DNA of 13,122 bases from Deltaproteobacteria bacterium. Its GTDB lineage: Bacteria; Desulfobacterota_B; Binatia; UBA9968. Location: the NCBI GenBank assembly GCA_005879255.1, contig VBKY01000160.1, positions 1-13,122 on the forward strand, written 5' to 3'. The notes beneath the pieces were generated by a model. The model was given only the letters and a program-made list of their open reading frames with translations, had not been told where the DNA came from and did not search any database. The translations under genes and the position numbers were made by a program. This document shows, piece after piece, positions 1 to 8,256 of this stretch (position 1 is its first letter; the number at the start of each line of letters is the position of its first letter).

Positions 1-389
1 TTGGTGTATCGGTTCCGCGAACTTTGTATATGTTCTACCGGGTGTATTTCCTTGATGCGGATGTTTCAGTCAAAGAAGCTGCTCAATTTCTGAATACCCA
101 CACCGCGCCCAAAGCTCTGATTGAAACATATGATAGCGAACTCTTCTTTTTTCTGGAACGCCCGTACCATTTTCCAGAGGATCAGCTTCATGTACAACTA
201 ATCCGTAGAACGTTCCTCTATGAAAATGATCTTAAGATCAACTACGATCCCTTGTCTGCGAATCCTGGTTACCTCGTGGTCGGACCGCATAGCAAGCAAT
301 GGAAGTTGTACGAACCGGCTCTACAAAATGGAGCTTTTCGCTTGATTAAGACCTATAGCCGTTACCAAATTTATGAGCGAGTACGTTAA
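1..389 (+). CDS. C-terminal part of a membrane glycosyltransferase (GT39/ArnT-like), cut by the left edge
   Basis: The reading frame is open from base 3 to the TAA at 387-389 (128 codons), with no stop before the window edge, so the gene most likely starts outside. A TTG at 24 and an ATG at 30 are probably internal. The visible part is a soluble domain with no membrane segment. It runs from a VKEAAQFLNTHTAP stretch through ETYDSELFFFLERPYHFP to a YLVVGPHSKQWKLYE segment, ending in RYQIYERVR. From memory of the family, this resembles the periplasmic C-terminal domain that follows the transmembrane helices in GT39/PMT-like enzymes moving sugars from polyprenyl-phosphate carriers; I could not align it. 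Base composition is visibly more AT-rich (about 45% GC over sampled lines) than glyQS next door (about 58%), which may point to transfer or cell-surface gene turnover. It could also be another large membrane glycosyltransferase (GT83-like). Confidence 0.6.
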   Translation, partial: GVSVPRTLYMFYRVYFLDADVSVKEAAQFLNTHTAPKALIETYDSELFFFLERPYHFPEDQLHVQLIRRTFLYENDLKINYDPLSANPGYLVVGPHSKQWKLYEPALQNGAFRLIKTYSRYQIYERVR

Positions 390-491
390 TTCTACCGTAT
401 TGAGCAGCTTTTTGATTGGACGATCAGCTTTTTGACTCTCTCCACTCCATCCATTACATTGTTACAATTCCCGTTCAGATTGGATTCCTAA
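390..491 (+). promoter_or_regulatory. Intergenic region with sigma-70-like promoter for the glyQS operon
   Basis: TTGACT at 432-437 (5 of 6 to the -35 consensus), a 17-nt spacer, then TACATT at 455-460 (4 of 6 to the -10 consensus). Transcription would start near 467, giving a leader of about 25 nt before the ATG at 492. The 11-mer CAGCTTTTTGA occurs twice, at 405-415 and 425-435, exactly 20 bases apart; the second copy covers the start of the -35 box. No convincing terminator for the preceding gene was found here. Confidence 0.5.
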
Positions 492-1943
492 ATGGTGGAC
501 ATGGACAAAATCGTGTCGCTGTGTAAGCGGCGCGGGTTTATTTTTCAGTCGAGTGAAATATATGGCGGCACCGGTTCCTGTTGGGACTACGGGCCGCTGG
601 GCGTCGAGCTGAAGAATAACGTCAAGCACGCGTGGTGGCGCGATAGCGTGCAAAATCGCGCCGACATGGTCGGGCTCGATGCGTCGATCCTCATGCATCC
701 GAGAGTGTGGAAGGCGAGCGGCCATTTGGATCATTTCACTGATCCGATGGTCGATTGCCGCGTGTGCAAGAAGCGCTTTCGCGCGGACAAGCTCGAAGAC
801 GATGTCTGGGTTCATTTTTGCGAGGCGACGAAGGGAAATAAATTCAATATTCCCGGCGGCGAGGCGTGCAAGCACTGCGGCAAAAAAAGAACGCTCTGTC
901 CGGCCTGCGGCAAGGGCGAGCTCACCGAACCGCGCCAATTCAATCTGATGTTCAAGACTTTCATGGGGCCGGTGGAAGAGGACGCGGCGGTGACTTATCT
1001 CAGGCCGGAAACCGCGCAAGGAATATTCGTCAACTTCGACAACGTGCTGCAGTCGATGCGCATGAAATTGCCCTTTGGCATCGCGCAGATCGGCAAATCG
1101 TTTCGCAACGAGATCACGCCGGGGAATTTCACCTTTCGCAGCCGCGAATTCGAGCAGATGGAGATTGAGTTCTTCGTCATGCCTGGAACCGATGAAGAGT
1201 GGCACCAGCGCTGGATCGACGAGCGCTTTTCGTGGTATCCGCGCTACGGCTTGCGCAAAGAAAATCTGCGCTTGCGCGAGCATGAAAAAGACGAGCTGGC
1301 GCACTACGCCAAGCGCACAGCCGATATTGAATACTTATTTCCCATGGGTTGGAGCGAGCTCGAGGGCATCGCCAATCGAACCGACTACGACCTCAAGCAG
1401 CATACCCAGTTCAGCGGCAAGGCGCTGGAATACTTCGACGAGGAGACTAAACAGAAAATCGTTCCCTACGTCATCGAACCTTCCGCCGGCGCGGATCGCG
1501 GCACACTGGCGTTCCTCGTGGACGCCTACAACGAAGAAGAGGTCAAAGGCGAGAAGCGCGTGGTGTTGAACTTTCACCCCGAGCTGGCGCCGGTTAAGAT
1601 CGCGGTGTTGCCGTTGCTCAAGAAGAATTCCAGCATCGTTGAGACCGCGCACAAACTTTGCGCCGATTTGCGCAAGCGCTGGCATTCTGTCTACGACGAT
1701 ACGGCGTCCATCGGCAGGCTCTATCGGCGCCAGGACGAAGTGGGGACGCCTTTCTGTGTCACCGTCGATGTGCAGACGGTCGGCGATGACAAGTCAGCCG
1801 CCGATGACAAAGTGACGATCCGCGATCGCGATAGCATGGGGCAGGTGCGTGTGGCCATGACTTCGCTTCCGACCGTCATGGACAAGCTCATGACCGGACA
1901 GTGGGCCGAAGTTTACCGTGAACACGGGATTACCAGAGAATAA
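492..1943 (+). CDS. glyQS: Glycine--tRNA ligase, single-chain dimeric (class II) type
   Basis: Charges tRNA-Gly with glycine using ATP in the cytosol. The 483-aa length fits the alpha2 homodimer form rather than the split alpha/beta (GlyQ + GlyS) form. Near the N-terminus are [19 protein letters not shown] and WDYGPLG. Motif 2 is in [20 protein letters not shown], motif 3 in [15 protein letters not shown], and the C-terminal anticodon-binding domain contains VLPLLKK and [18 protein letters not shown] Cys-rich insertion at about residues 88-142 (CRVC, then CKHC and CPAC) is a plausible zinc site. The ATG at 492 has only a weak upstream GGA. The ATG at 501 (protein starting MDKIVSLC) has GGTGG just before it and could be the real start. 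It is the first gene of a probable operon: its stop lies 12 nt before the GTG of the ABC exporter gene, whose ribosome binding site overlaps this stop codon. Confidence 0.96.
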   Translation: MVDMDKIVSLCKRRGFIFQSSEIYGGTGSCWDYGPLGVELKNNVKHAWWRDSVQNRADMVGLDASILMHPRVWKASGHLDHFTDPMVDCRVCKKRFRADKLEDDVWVHFCEATKGNKFNIPGGEACKHCGKKRTLCPACGKGELTEPRQFNLMFKTFMGPVEEDAAVTYLRPETAQGIFVNFDNVLQSMRMKLPFGIAQIGKSFRNEITPGNFTFRSREFEQMEIEFFVMPGTDEEWHQRWIDERFSWYPRYGLRKENLRLREHEKDELAHYAKRTADIEYLFPMGWSELEGIANRTDYDLKQHTQFSGKALEYFDEETKQKIVPYVIEPSAGADRGTLAFLVDAYNEEEVKGEKRVVLNFHPELAPVKIAVLPLLKKNSSIVETAHKLCADLRKRWHSVYDDTASIGRLYRRQDEVGTPFCVTVDVQTVGDDKSAADDKVTIRDRDSMGQVRVAMTSLPTVMDKLMTGQWAEVYREHGITRE

Positions 1944-1946
1944 GGA
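1942..1946 (+). promoter_or_regulatory. Ribosome binding site supporting a GTG start at 1956
   Basis: AAGGA overlaps the glyQS stop codon (1941-1943) and lies 9 nt before a GTG at 1956. It is the argument that translation of ABC subunit A starts here, upstream of the A7 tract, and not at the internal TTG at 2104, which would remove the first membrane helix. Confidence 0.55.
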
Positions 1947-1955
1947 TCGCGCTCG

Positions 1956-3765
1956 GTGAACGCGCGGCGTAGAAAAAAAGGACGGGACGATTCTTCGCTA
2001 TTACCATCGGGTCAAGTTTCTCATTGATCGCTACCGCCGGTTCCTCGTTCTCGGCATCCTCTCGCTCATCGCCACCGACCTCGCCGGTATCGCGCTGCCT
2101 TGGTTGATCAAGGGCGGTATCGATACGGCGCTCAGGGCCGGAGACGCCGAGCGGTCGTTGATCAAATATCCCGCGCTGATTCTGCTCGGCGCGGCGCTGC
2201 AGGGATTTTTCCGCTACTGTTGGCGCATCAACATTCACGGTTTCTCGCGGCGCTGCGAAGCCGATCTGCGCGATCGCGTTTTTTCCCATTTGCAGAAGCT
2301 GCCGCTCAGTTACTTTCAGTACGCTAAAACCGGCGATCTGATGTCGCGTCTGACCAATGACATTCACGCGGTGCGCGAGCTGATGGGGTTCGGCTCGCTG
2401 GCAATCGTCGACGCCGTGGTCGTGATTGTTTTCAGCCTGACACTGATGATCACCATCAACCCCTGGCTCGCGTTCTGGTCGATGCTCGCCATGCCGCTCA
2501 TTCCGATTGTCGTGCGATTCTTCGGGCGGCAAATCTTTCGCTGGTCGCGCGATACCCAGGCGCAGCTCAGCGACATGAGCGCTTACGTGCTGGAAAATTT
2601 ATCCGGCATTCGCGTCGTGCAGGCGTATGCCCAAGAGCAAAACCAGATCCGCGGCTTCGACGCGATCAGCTCCGAATACCGGCGCAAATCCATGTGGCTC
2701 ACCACGCTGTGGGGAATTTTTTGGCCGCTCATGCAGGTGATGGCGGGGTTGGCGGCCACCGTGGTGCTGTGGCTCGGCGGACGCCAAGTTCTCCAGGGCA
2801 CGATGACGTTGGGCGAGTACGTCGCCTTCACCGGATATTTGGGGATGCTCACTTGGCCGCTGATGGCGATCGGCTATACGGCCAACCAATACCAGCGCGG
2901 CACCGCGGCGCTCAGCCGCATCGCGGAAGTGTTGGACACGCCGATTTCGCCGCGCTATCGAGCATTGCCGGCGTCCAACGGTTCTCCGCCGATCCGCGGC
3001 GCCGTTGAGTTTCGTAACCTCACATTCGTCTATGCCGGCGCAGATGCGCCGGCGCTAAAAAATATCAATTTGCAGATACCCGCTGGAACAGTTTGCGCGA
3101 TCGTCGGCGAGACCGGATCCGGCAAGAGCACGCTGGTGAATTTGCTCTTGCGGCTTTACGAGCCCGAGGATCGGACGATCTTCGTCGACGGCGTAGATAT
3201 CAAGCAATTGCCGCGCCGTCGCTTGGAAGACGCCATCGGCTATGTGTCGCAAGATATTTTTCTTTTTTTCGGCTCGGTCAGGGACAATATTCTCCTCGGC
3301 GCAGAGAACGGCGAAACGGATCGAGTGGACGAAGCGGCGCGCATTGCGCAACTGCTGCCCGCGATCGAGTTGTTCGGAGCGGGCTTCGACACCGTGATCG
3401 GCGAGCGCGGCATGCGTTTGTCCGGCGGCCAAAAGCAACGCACGGCGTTGGCCCGAGCGATCATCAAGAAGCCGCCGATCGTGATTCTGGACGATGCTTT
3501 TTCCAGCGTCGACGCCGAGACCGAGGACGAGATTCTGCGCGAGTTAAAGCAGTTCACCCAGGGCCGCACGACGTTGCTGATCTCGCATCGGCTCTCGACC
3601 GTGCGCGACGCGGACAGGATCGTCTATCTGAGAGCCGGCGAGCTGATCGAGCAGGGTACTCACACGGAACTCATCGCGCGGCGTGGCGCCTACTACGAGC
3701 TTTACCGGCGCCAGAATTTGGCCCGCGAGGTCGAATCCATGGCGCGCGCGGAAGGACGGCCGTGA
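1956..3765 (+). CDS. ABC exporter subunit A (TMD-NBD half transporter, degenerate Walker B), frame break in A7 near the start
   Basis: Half transporter of the MsbA/MdlA/BmrC type: an N-terminal six-helix exporter domain fused to an ATPase domain. The uninterrupted frame is 1960-3765 and its first standard start is a TTG at 2104 (553 aa). However, good family-like sequence (RYYHRVKFLIDRYRRFLVL, helix 1) lies upstream of that TTG. A GTG at 1956 with a good ribosome binding site reads MNARRRKK in another frame; removing one A from the A7 run at 1973-1979 joins it to this frame and gives 602 aa, close to the 604 aa of the partner. ATPase motifs (553-aa numbering): Walker A GETGSGKST at 335, signature LSGGQ at 439, Walker B VILDD with Asp464 where the catalytic Glu is expected, then SHRLST with the switch His. 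The Glu-to-Asp change marks the non-hydrolysing subunit of asymmetric heterodimers. Overlaps the partner gene by 4 nt. Substrate unknown (lipid or drug). Confidence 0.88.
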
Positions 3766-5576
3766 GCGAAGAAGTTCATCAAGAAGACGAGATCCTCGGT
3801 AAGGCTTACGACGCCCGCCTGATGGCGCGCATTTTGCGTTATCTGCGGCCTTACTGGAAGCTGCTCGCGATCTCTTTCCTTTTTCTGATGCTGCAGACGG
3901 GCAGCCAACTGCTCGGGCCGTACATCACAAAGGTCGCCATCGATCGCTATATCGCTCAGCGCGATGTGCACGGGCTCGATCTCATGGCGCTCGCCTATTT
4001 GGGCGTTGTCTGCGTCGGCTTCGTCGTGTTGTTTATTCAAACTTACACCACCGAATACATCGGCCAGCGCGCGATGCACGACTTGCGCATGGAAGTCTTT
4101 TCTCACCTGCAATGCCAGGACATGGCGTACTTCGACCGCAACGCCGTCGGGCGACTATTGACGCGAACGGTAAACGACGTGGAGACGCTCAACGAACTTT
4201 TCAGCACCGGTGTGGTCGGCCTTCTCGGCGACGTCTCGATTGTTTTCGGCATCGCCGGCATGATGCTCTGGCTCGATTGGAAACTCGCGCTGGTATGCAT
4301 CGCCGCTTTCCCGGTGATTCTCTACATCAGCCGCTTTTATCGGCGCCGGGCGCGCGAGGTCTATCGGGAAAGCCGGCTGATCCTCGGCCGTCTAAACGCC
4401 GGCTTACAAGAAAACATCGCCGGCGTGGCCACCGTCCAAGCCTTCGGTCAAGAAGAAAAAATGTACCGGCGCTTTCGTGAAGTGAACCTCAGTTACCGCG
4501 ACGTGCTCCTGCGCAGCATCCGCTACAACGCGCTGTTTTTCCCGGTGATCGAAATCTTCAGTGCCCTAAGCATCGGCCTTTTGCTCTGGTACGGCGGCCA
4601 GCAGATTCTTTCCAGCGCGGTGCAGGCCGGTGTGATCGTGGCCTTTATTCAGTATGTCCAGCGCATGTACCAGCCGATTCGCGATCTGGCCGAGAAGTAT
4701 AACATCATGCAGGCGGCGATGGCGTCGTCGGAAAGAATCTTCGCCTTGCTCGATACTTCGGAGACGATTAAAAACCCTGCACAAGCGAAGAAAGTGGATC
4801 GCTTCGCCGGCGAGATTGAATTCAAAGACGTTTGGCTTTCTTACCGGGCGGGCGAGCCAGTGCTCAAAAATGTTTCTTTTCGGGTGCGCGCCGGCGAAAA
4901 AGTCGCGCTCGTCGGCGCCACGGGCGGTGGTAAGACATCGATCATTTCGGCGCTGTGCCGGTTCTACGACGTCGAGCACGGTGCCATTCTCGTCGATGGC
5001 ATCGACGTTCGCGAGTGGAACAAACAGGAGCTACGCCGGCATCTGGGACTCGTGCTACAGGATGTTTTCCTTTTTTCCGGCGATGTCGCGACCAACATCA
5101 CGCTCGGCGACGCGCGTATCAGCGAGACGCAAATGCTGGAGGCGGCGCGTCGCGCGCATATCGCGCCGTTTATCGAACGATTGCCCTATCGATATCGACA
5201 AGAAGTTCAAGAGCGCGGCTCGACGCTGTCGCAGGGGCAGCGACAACTACTAGCGTTTGCCCGCGCTTTGGCCTTCGATCCGAAGATCCTGATTCTCGAC
5301 GAGGCGACCAGTTCCGTCGACACCAAGACCGAGACATTGATCCAAGAAGCGCTGCAGGAACTGCTCAAGAATCGTACCGCGCTCATCATCGCGCACCGTT
5401 TATCGACGATTAAACACGCGGATCGGATCCTGGTCATTCATCGGGGCGAGATTTGGGAAGAAGGAAGTCATGAAGAGCTACTCGCTAAGAGCGGACTCTA
5501 CACGCGCTTGTACGACTTGCAATATCGTTTTTCGGATCGAGCCGACGAGACTGCTGAGTCAGCGCCGATGACATGA
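3762..5576 (+). CDS. ABC exporter subunit B (TMD-NBD half transporter, catalytic Walker B)
   Basis: 604-aa inner-membrane ABC half transporter of the MdlB/BmrD kind, partner of subunit A. The GTG at 3762 overlaps the upstream stop (GTGA) and has GAAGGA at 3751-3756, 5 nt before it. The frame is open further upstream, but that stretch overlaps subunit A's ATPase domain and has no transporter character. Six membrane helices fill roughly residues 25-310. Motifs: Walker A GATGGGKT at 385, Q-loop VLQDVFLFSG, signature LSQGQ at 489-493 (not LSGGQ), Walker B ILILDE with catalytic Glu514, and AHRLST with the switch His. The altered signature would face subunit A's altered Walker B in the same ATP site, so one composite site is degenerate and the other, built from this protein's Glu514 and subunit A's LSGGQ, is intact. 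Substrate cannot be told from sequence. Ends 27 nt before a convergent operon. Confidence 0.95.
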   Translation: MSEEVHQEDEILGKAYDARLMARILRYLRPYWKLLAISFLFLMLQTGSQLLGPYITKVAIDRYIAQRDVHGLDLMALAYLGVVCVGFVVLFIQTYTTEYIGQRAMHDLRMEVFSHLQCQDMAYFDRNAVGRLLTRTVNDVETLNELFSTGVVGLLGDVSIVFGIAGMMLWLDWKLALVCIAAFPVILYISRFYRRRAREVYRESRLILGRLNAGLQENIAGVATVQAFGQEEKMYRRFREVNLSYRDVLLRSIRYNALFFPVIEIFSALSIGLLLWYGGQQILSSAVQAGVIVAFIQYVQRMYQPIRDLAEKYNIMQAAMASSERIFALLDTSETIKNPAQAKKVDRFAGEIEFKDVWLSYRAGEPVLKNVSFRVRAGEKVALVGATGGGKTSIISALCRFYDVEHGAILVDGIDVREWNKQELRRHLGLVLQDVFLFSGDVATNITLGDARISETQMLEAARRAHIAPFIERLPYRYRQEVQERGSTLSQGQRQLLAFARALAFDPKILILDEATSSVDTKTETLIQEALQELLKNRTALIIAHRLSTIKHADRILVIHRGEIWEEGSHEELLAKSGLYTRLYDLQYRFSDRADETAESAPMT

Positions 5577-5581
5577 CCCGT

Positions 5582-5600
5582 CGCGGCACGGCATGCCGCG
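5582..5600. terminator. GC-rich hairpin between convergent operons (candidate bidirectional terminator)
   Basis: Perfect 7-bp stem CGCGGCA (5582-5588) / TGCCGCG (5594-5600) with a 5-nt loop, filling nearly all of the 27 nt between the ABC exporter stop (5576) and the DUF1501 stop (5604). It is followed by only CCTTT on the + strand and by no clear U-run on the - strand. Position argues for a terminator; the tails are weak. Confidence 0.5.
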
Positions 5601-5603
5601 CCT

Positions 5604-6824
5604 TTACACGACGAGGCCGAGCGAGCTCGACGAACGAAAACCCGGGAAGATCTTGCTCAACTCGCGTTGAGCCAAGTGGCGCGCCAGCACTTCGCCGCAC
5701 ACAGCCCGATAGTCCGTGGTCAAGTCGAGATCTCGGCCTTCATAGAGAACCTCCGGCGCGAGTCCAGGCCAGCGGCCGTAAACTTTGCCGCCGCGCACCC
5801 GTCCGCCGAGCACGAACATGACGTTGGCGTGGCCGTGATCCGTGCCGCGATTGCCGTTTTCTCTTGCGGTTCGGCCAAACTCCGACATCGTCACGAGCAC
5901 GATGTCTTCTACCCGGTCGCCCAAGTCTTGATAAAACGCCGCCAGCCCGTCGCCGAGTTCCTTGAGGCGATTGGCCAATTGGCCGGTGGCGCCGCCTTCA
6001 GCGACGTGAGTGTCCCAACCCTCGATTTCGTTGAAGGCGATTTCGAGTCCTGCGTCGGCTTTGATCAGCCGGGCAATTTGCTTGAGCCCCACGCCGAACC
6101 TTCCTGCCGGGTAGCTTGCTGTGCTTGGCGGTATCTTCGATTCAATGGCCCGTAACCTTGCCATGGCGTCGAACAAACTCTTGCCGCCCTGCCGAAACAG
6201 CGGATCGGTTGAATTGGCATAGAGCTTTTCTAACGTGGGCGCCATTGCGACGTTGCGCAAGCGAAATTCTTCAATGGAAGACATGGACAGCGTCGGCGCG
6301 GCGCCGGCCAACATGCGCGGTGTCTGCGGGCTAACCGCGACGCCGCGAAACGGCGAGACACTGGCCTGTTTTTCGCTGAGGTAGCGATTGAGCCAACCAT
6401 CCGGCGTGCTCTTGATTCCCGGCGTGCCGATCTCCATGTAATCCTGCGCGTCGAAATGCGAGCGGCTGTTATCCGGCGAGCCGGCGGCGTGAACGATCGC
6501 AAGCTTGCCGTTGTCGTAAATGGTTTTTAACGACGCCAATGCGGGATGCAAAGCAAAATAACCGTCGAGATCGATGGCGCGTTCTTCACCCGCAGCCGGC
6601 TCTTTGACGGCAATACTCGGTCTGAGCGCGTAGTAGGCTTGGTCTTTGAACGGAATGACGACGTTGAGCCCGTCCATGCCGCCGCGCTGGAAGATGACGA
6701 CCAGCGCTTTGCCGCGCCCGCCTTGTTCAGCGCCAGCAGCGCGCACGAGAAAACTCGGCGGCAGTCCCAATGCCAAAAAACCAATTCCGGTGGATTTAAG
6801 AAACGAGCGGCGTGAGTGATTCAC
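5604..6824 (-). CDS. DUF1501 family protein with Tat signal
   Basis: 406 aa, exported folded by the Tat pathway: the N-terminus has SRRSFLK (residues 4-10), a full twin-arginine motif, before a hydrophobic stretch to about residue 30. DUF1501 has an alkaline-phosphatase/sulfatase-like fold; the biochemical role is not established. Visible family signatures are QRGGMDGLNVVIPF near the start, HAAGSPDNSRSHFDAQDYME in the middle, then WDTH, VTMSEFGRTARENGNRGTDHGHAN and VLGGRVRGGKVYG. The His/Asp-rich clusters could bind metal. The start is GTG at 6824. GGAGG at 6830-6834, the DUF1800 stop codon and this GTG follow one another within 13 nt, so the two genes are translationally coupled. DUF1800 and DUF1501 genes are commonly adjacent in many bacteria. 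It is the last gene of the sigma-factor operon. No key part appears missing. Confidence 0.93.
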   Translation of the reverse strand: MNHSRRSFLKSTGIGFLALGLPPSFLVRAAGAEQGGRGKALVVIFQRGGMDGLNVVIPFKDQAYYALRPSIAVKEPAAGEERAIDLDGYFALHPALASLKTIYDNGKLAIVHAAGSPDNSRSHFDAQDYMEIGTPGIKSTPDGWLNRYLSEKQASVSPFRGVAVSPQTPRMLAGAAPTLSMSSIEEFRLRNVAMAPTLEKLYANSTDPLFRQGGKSLFDAMARLRAIESKIPPSTASYPAGRFGVGLKQIARLIKADAGLEIAFNEIEGWDTHVAEGGATGQLANRLKELGDGLAAFYQDLGDRVEDIVLVTMSEFGRTARENGNRGTDHGHANVMFVLGGRVRGGKVYGRWPGLAPEVLYEGRDLDLTTDYRAVCGEVLARHLAQRELSKIFPGFRSSSSLGLVV

Positions 6825-6826
6825 GA

Positions 6827-8236
6827 TTACCTCCGTTGAAATTCTGGGGCGGCGAGCAACAGGGCCGGGGCTTCTTTCTCGTCGGCTTCCGCGAGGGCTT
6901 GCCGCGTCACGGGCGAAAGAGAATCAGGAGCGATCAGGCGGACCAAGGCTTGGGTGTCGCGCAGAGCGTTGGGCGGCACGCGGGCGCCATCGAGGCGGTT
7001 ACCGACCAGATCGGCGGCGAAATTCATGCGCGTGAGCAGCATATCCGGGCTGATCCATGACGAACTGACATCGGGGTAACCGGTCGGTGGCTGGGCCAAA
7101 AAGAGCGGTTCGCCCATGCGACCGAGATAGCGCAAGAGTTGCGGCGTCATTCTCGTCTCGGCGTTGGTGACCCGCAACGCGCTGGCAGCGAACTCCAACG
7201 GCTTTTTCACTTTGGCTTGATAAGCTTCCGGCGCGAAGAACTCGGGCGAGTCGACGATCGTTCGAACCACGGTCCGAATATCGCCATCGCTGCGGCGAAA
7301 AGCTTCGGCGGCGCGATCGACGACAGCCGGCGGCGGCTTATCAGTGACGAATCGGCGCGCGAGCTTGGTGGCGATAAACTTTGCCGTCGACGGATGGCGC
7401 GCCAACAGATCAATAACTTTAATTCCGTCTTCCATACCACCCGCGGTGATGCGCGTTCCCAACACCGTTTTGACTCCTGGATCGTGCAGCCGGGGCTCGA
7501 AATGAAACTCGGCATCGCCGCGCGGCCGCACCAACGTCCATCCCGTAAAGCAGCGCGCGACTTCACGCACATCTTGTTGCGTGTAGCCGCCGTCGACTCC
7601 CAGAGTATGGAGCTCCATAAGCTCGCGCCCGTAGTTTTCATTGAGGCCACGGCGGCGTGCGTTGGCGGGCATTCGCGCGGGAGTGAAATTCGGGCTGACG
7701 CTCAGCCAGTTATCCAGATAGAAGAGCATTGCCGGGCTCTGCGCCGTCGCCAACAATAGATCGCGAAACTTTCCCAAGGCGTGGGGCCGGATCGTGTCGC
7801 GGTCGTAGGAAGTCGTCAGCCACCGGTCGGCGCCCTTGGCGGCAAAAATATTGAAATGGTTGCTCCAGAAGTCGACCATCACTTCGTAGAGCTGGCGTTG
7901 GCTGTACACGGCGCGCAGTAGCCGCGCCTGTTGGAGCTCGAGGATGATGAAGCGTGGCGCATTCATTTCGCCTGGCATCGCCATGCCGCGTTCTTGTGCC
8001 ACTTTAGGCGGCGGGTAAAGTTCAAACAGTTCTCGACTGCTCAGCCGCATGGTTTTCAGTGCCGCGACTTTCTCTTCAGCGACATTGTCGGGAATTTTCT
8101 CCGGCGCGAGCTGTTCGTCGAGATAGGGGCGGAAGCCGAGCCGGTCAACCCGTTGAACCTCTTCCGGCGTCGGTCCAAAGCTGATCCGATTCAGGAAATG
8201 GAGGATTTTTTGCTCGTGGCTGAGTGGCGCGCTCAT
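6827..8236 (-). CDS. DUF1800 family protein
   Basis: 469-aa protein of the DUF1800 family, biochemical function unknown. Family features: FLNRISFGPTPEEVQ and a GFRPYLDEQL segment at the N-terminus; VMVDFWSNHFNIF; NENYGRELMELHTLGVDGGY followed by VREVARCFTGW; HPSTAKFIATKLARRFV; and GYPDVSSSWISP near the C-terminus. Start ATG at 8236 with AAGGAG (8242-8247) 5 nt upstream. It begins directly with the domain and has no Sec or Tat signal peptide, whereas its partner DUF1501 protein is Tat-exported. It may stay in the cytosol or travel out as a complex with the DUF1501 protein (inference). Lies 20 nt after the DUF3106 gene and 2 nt before DUF1501, inside the sigma-factor operon. Confidence 0.93.
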   Translation of the reverse strand: MSAPLSHEQKILHFLNRISFGPTPEEVQRVDRLGFRPYLDEQLAPEKIPDNVAEEKVAALKTMRLSSRELFELYPPPKVAQERGMAMPGEMNAPRFIILELQQARLLRAVYSQRQLYEVMVDFWSNHFNIFAAKGADRWLTTSYDRDTIRPHALGKFRDLLLATAQSPAMLFYLDNWLSVSPNFTPARMPANARRRGLNENYGRELMELHTLGVDGGYTQQDVREVARCFTGWTLVRPRGDAEFHFEPRLHDPGVKTVLGTRITAGGMEDGIKVIDLLARHPSTAKFIATKLARRFVTDKPPPAVVDRAAEAFRRSDGDIRTVVRTIVDSPEFFAPEAYQAKVKKPLEFAASALRVTNAETRMTPQLLRYLGRMGEPLFLAQPPTGYPDVSSSWISPDMLLTRMNFAADLVGNRLDGARVPPNALRDTQALVRLIAPDSLSPVTRQALAEADEKEAPALLLAAPEFQRR

Positions 8237-8256
8237 GGCTACTCCTTGTCTCAGCG

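Noticed and set aside
462..1304. 280-codon open frame on the - strand across glyQS
   Set aside because: Antisense shadow of a well-recognised synthetase; no signal peptide, motif or ribosome site, and high-GC third positions often open this frame.
1968..1984. Programmed -1 frameshift at A_AAA_AAG in the ABC gene
   Set aside because: The heptamer is present but in the wrong phase for the GTG frame; a -1 shift would not reach the transporter frame, which needs +1 or -2.
3093..3761. In-frame upstream extension of ABC subunit B (would give 827 aa)
   Set aside because: It overlaps subunit A's ATPase domain in another frame and reads as Arg-rich non-homologous sequence; the GTG at 3762 has a proper ribosome site.
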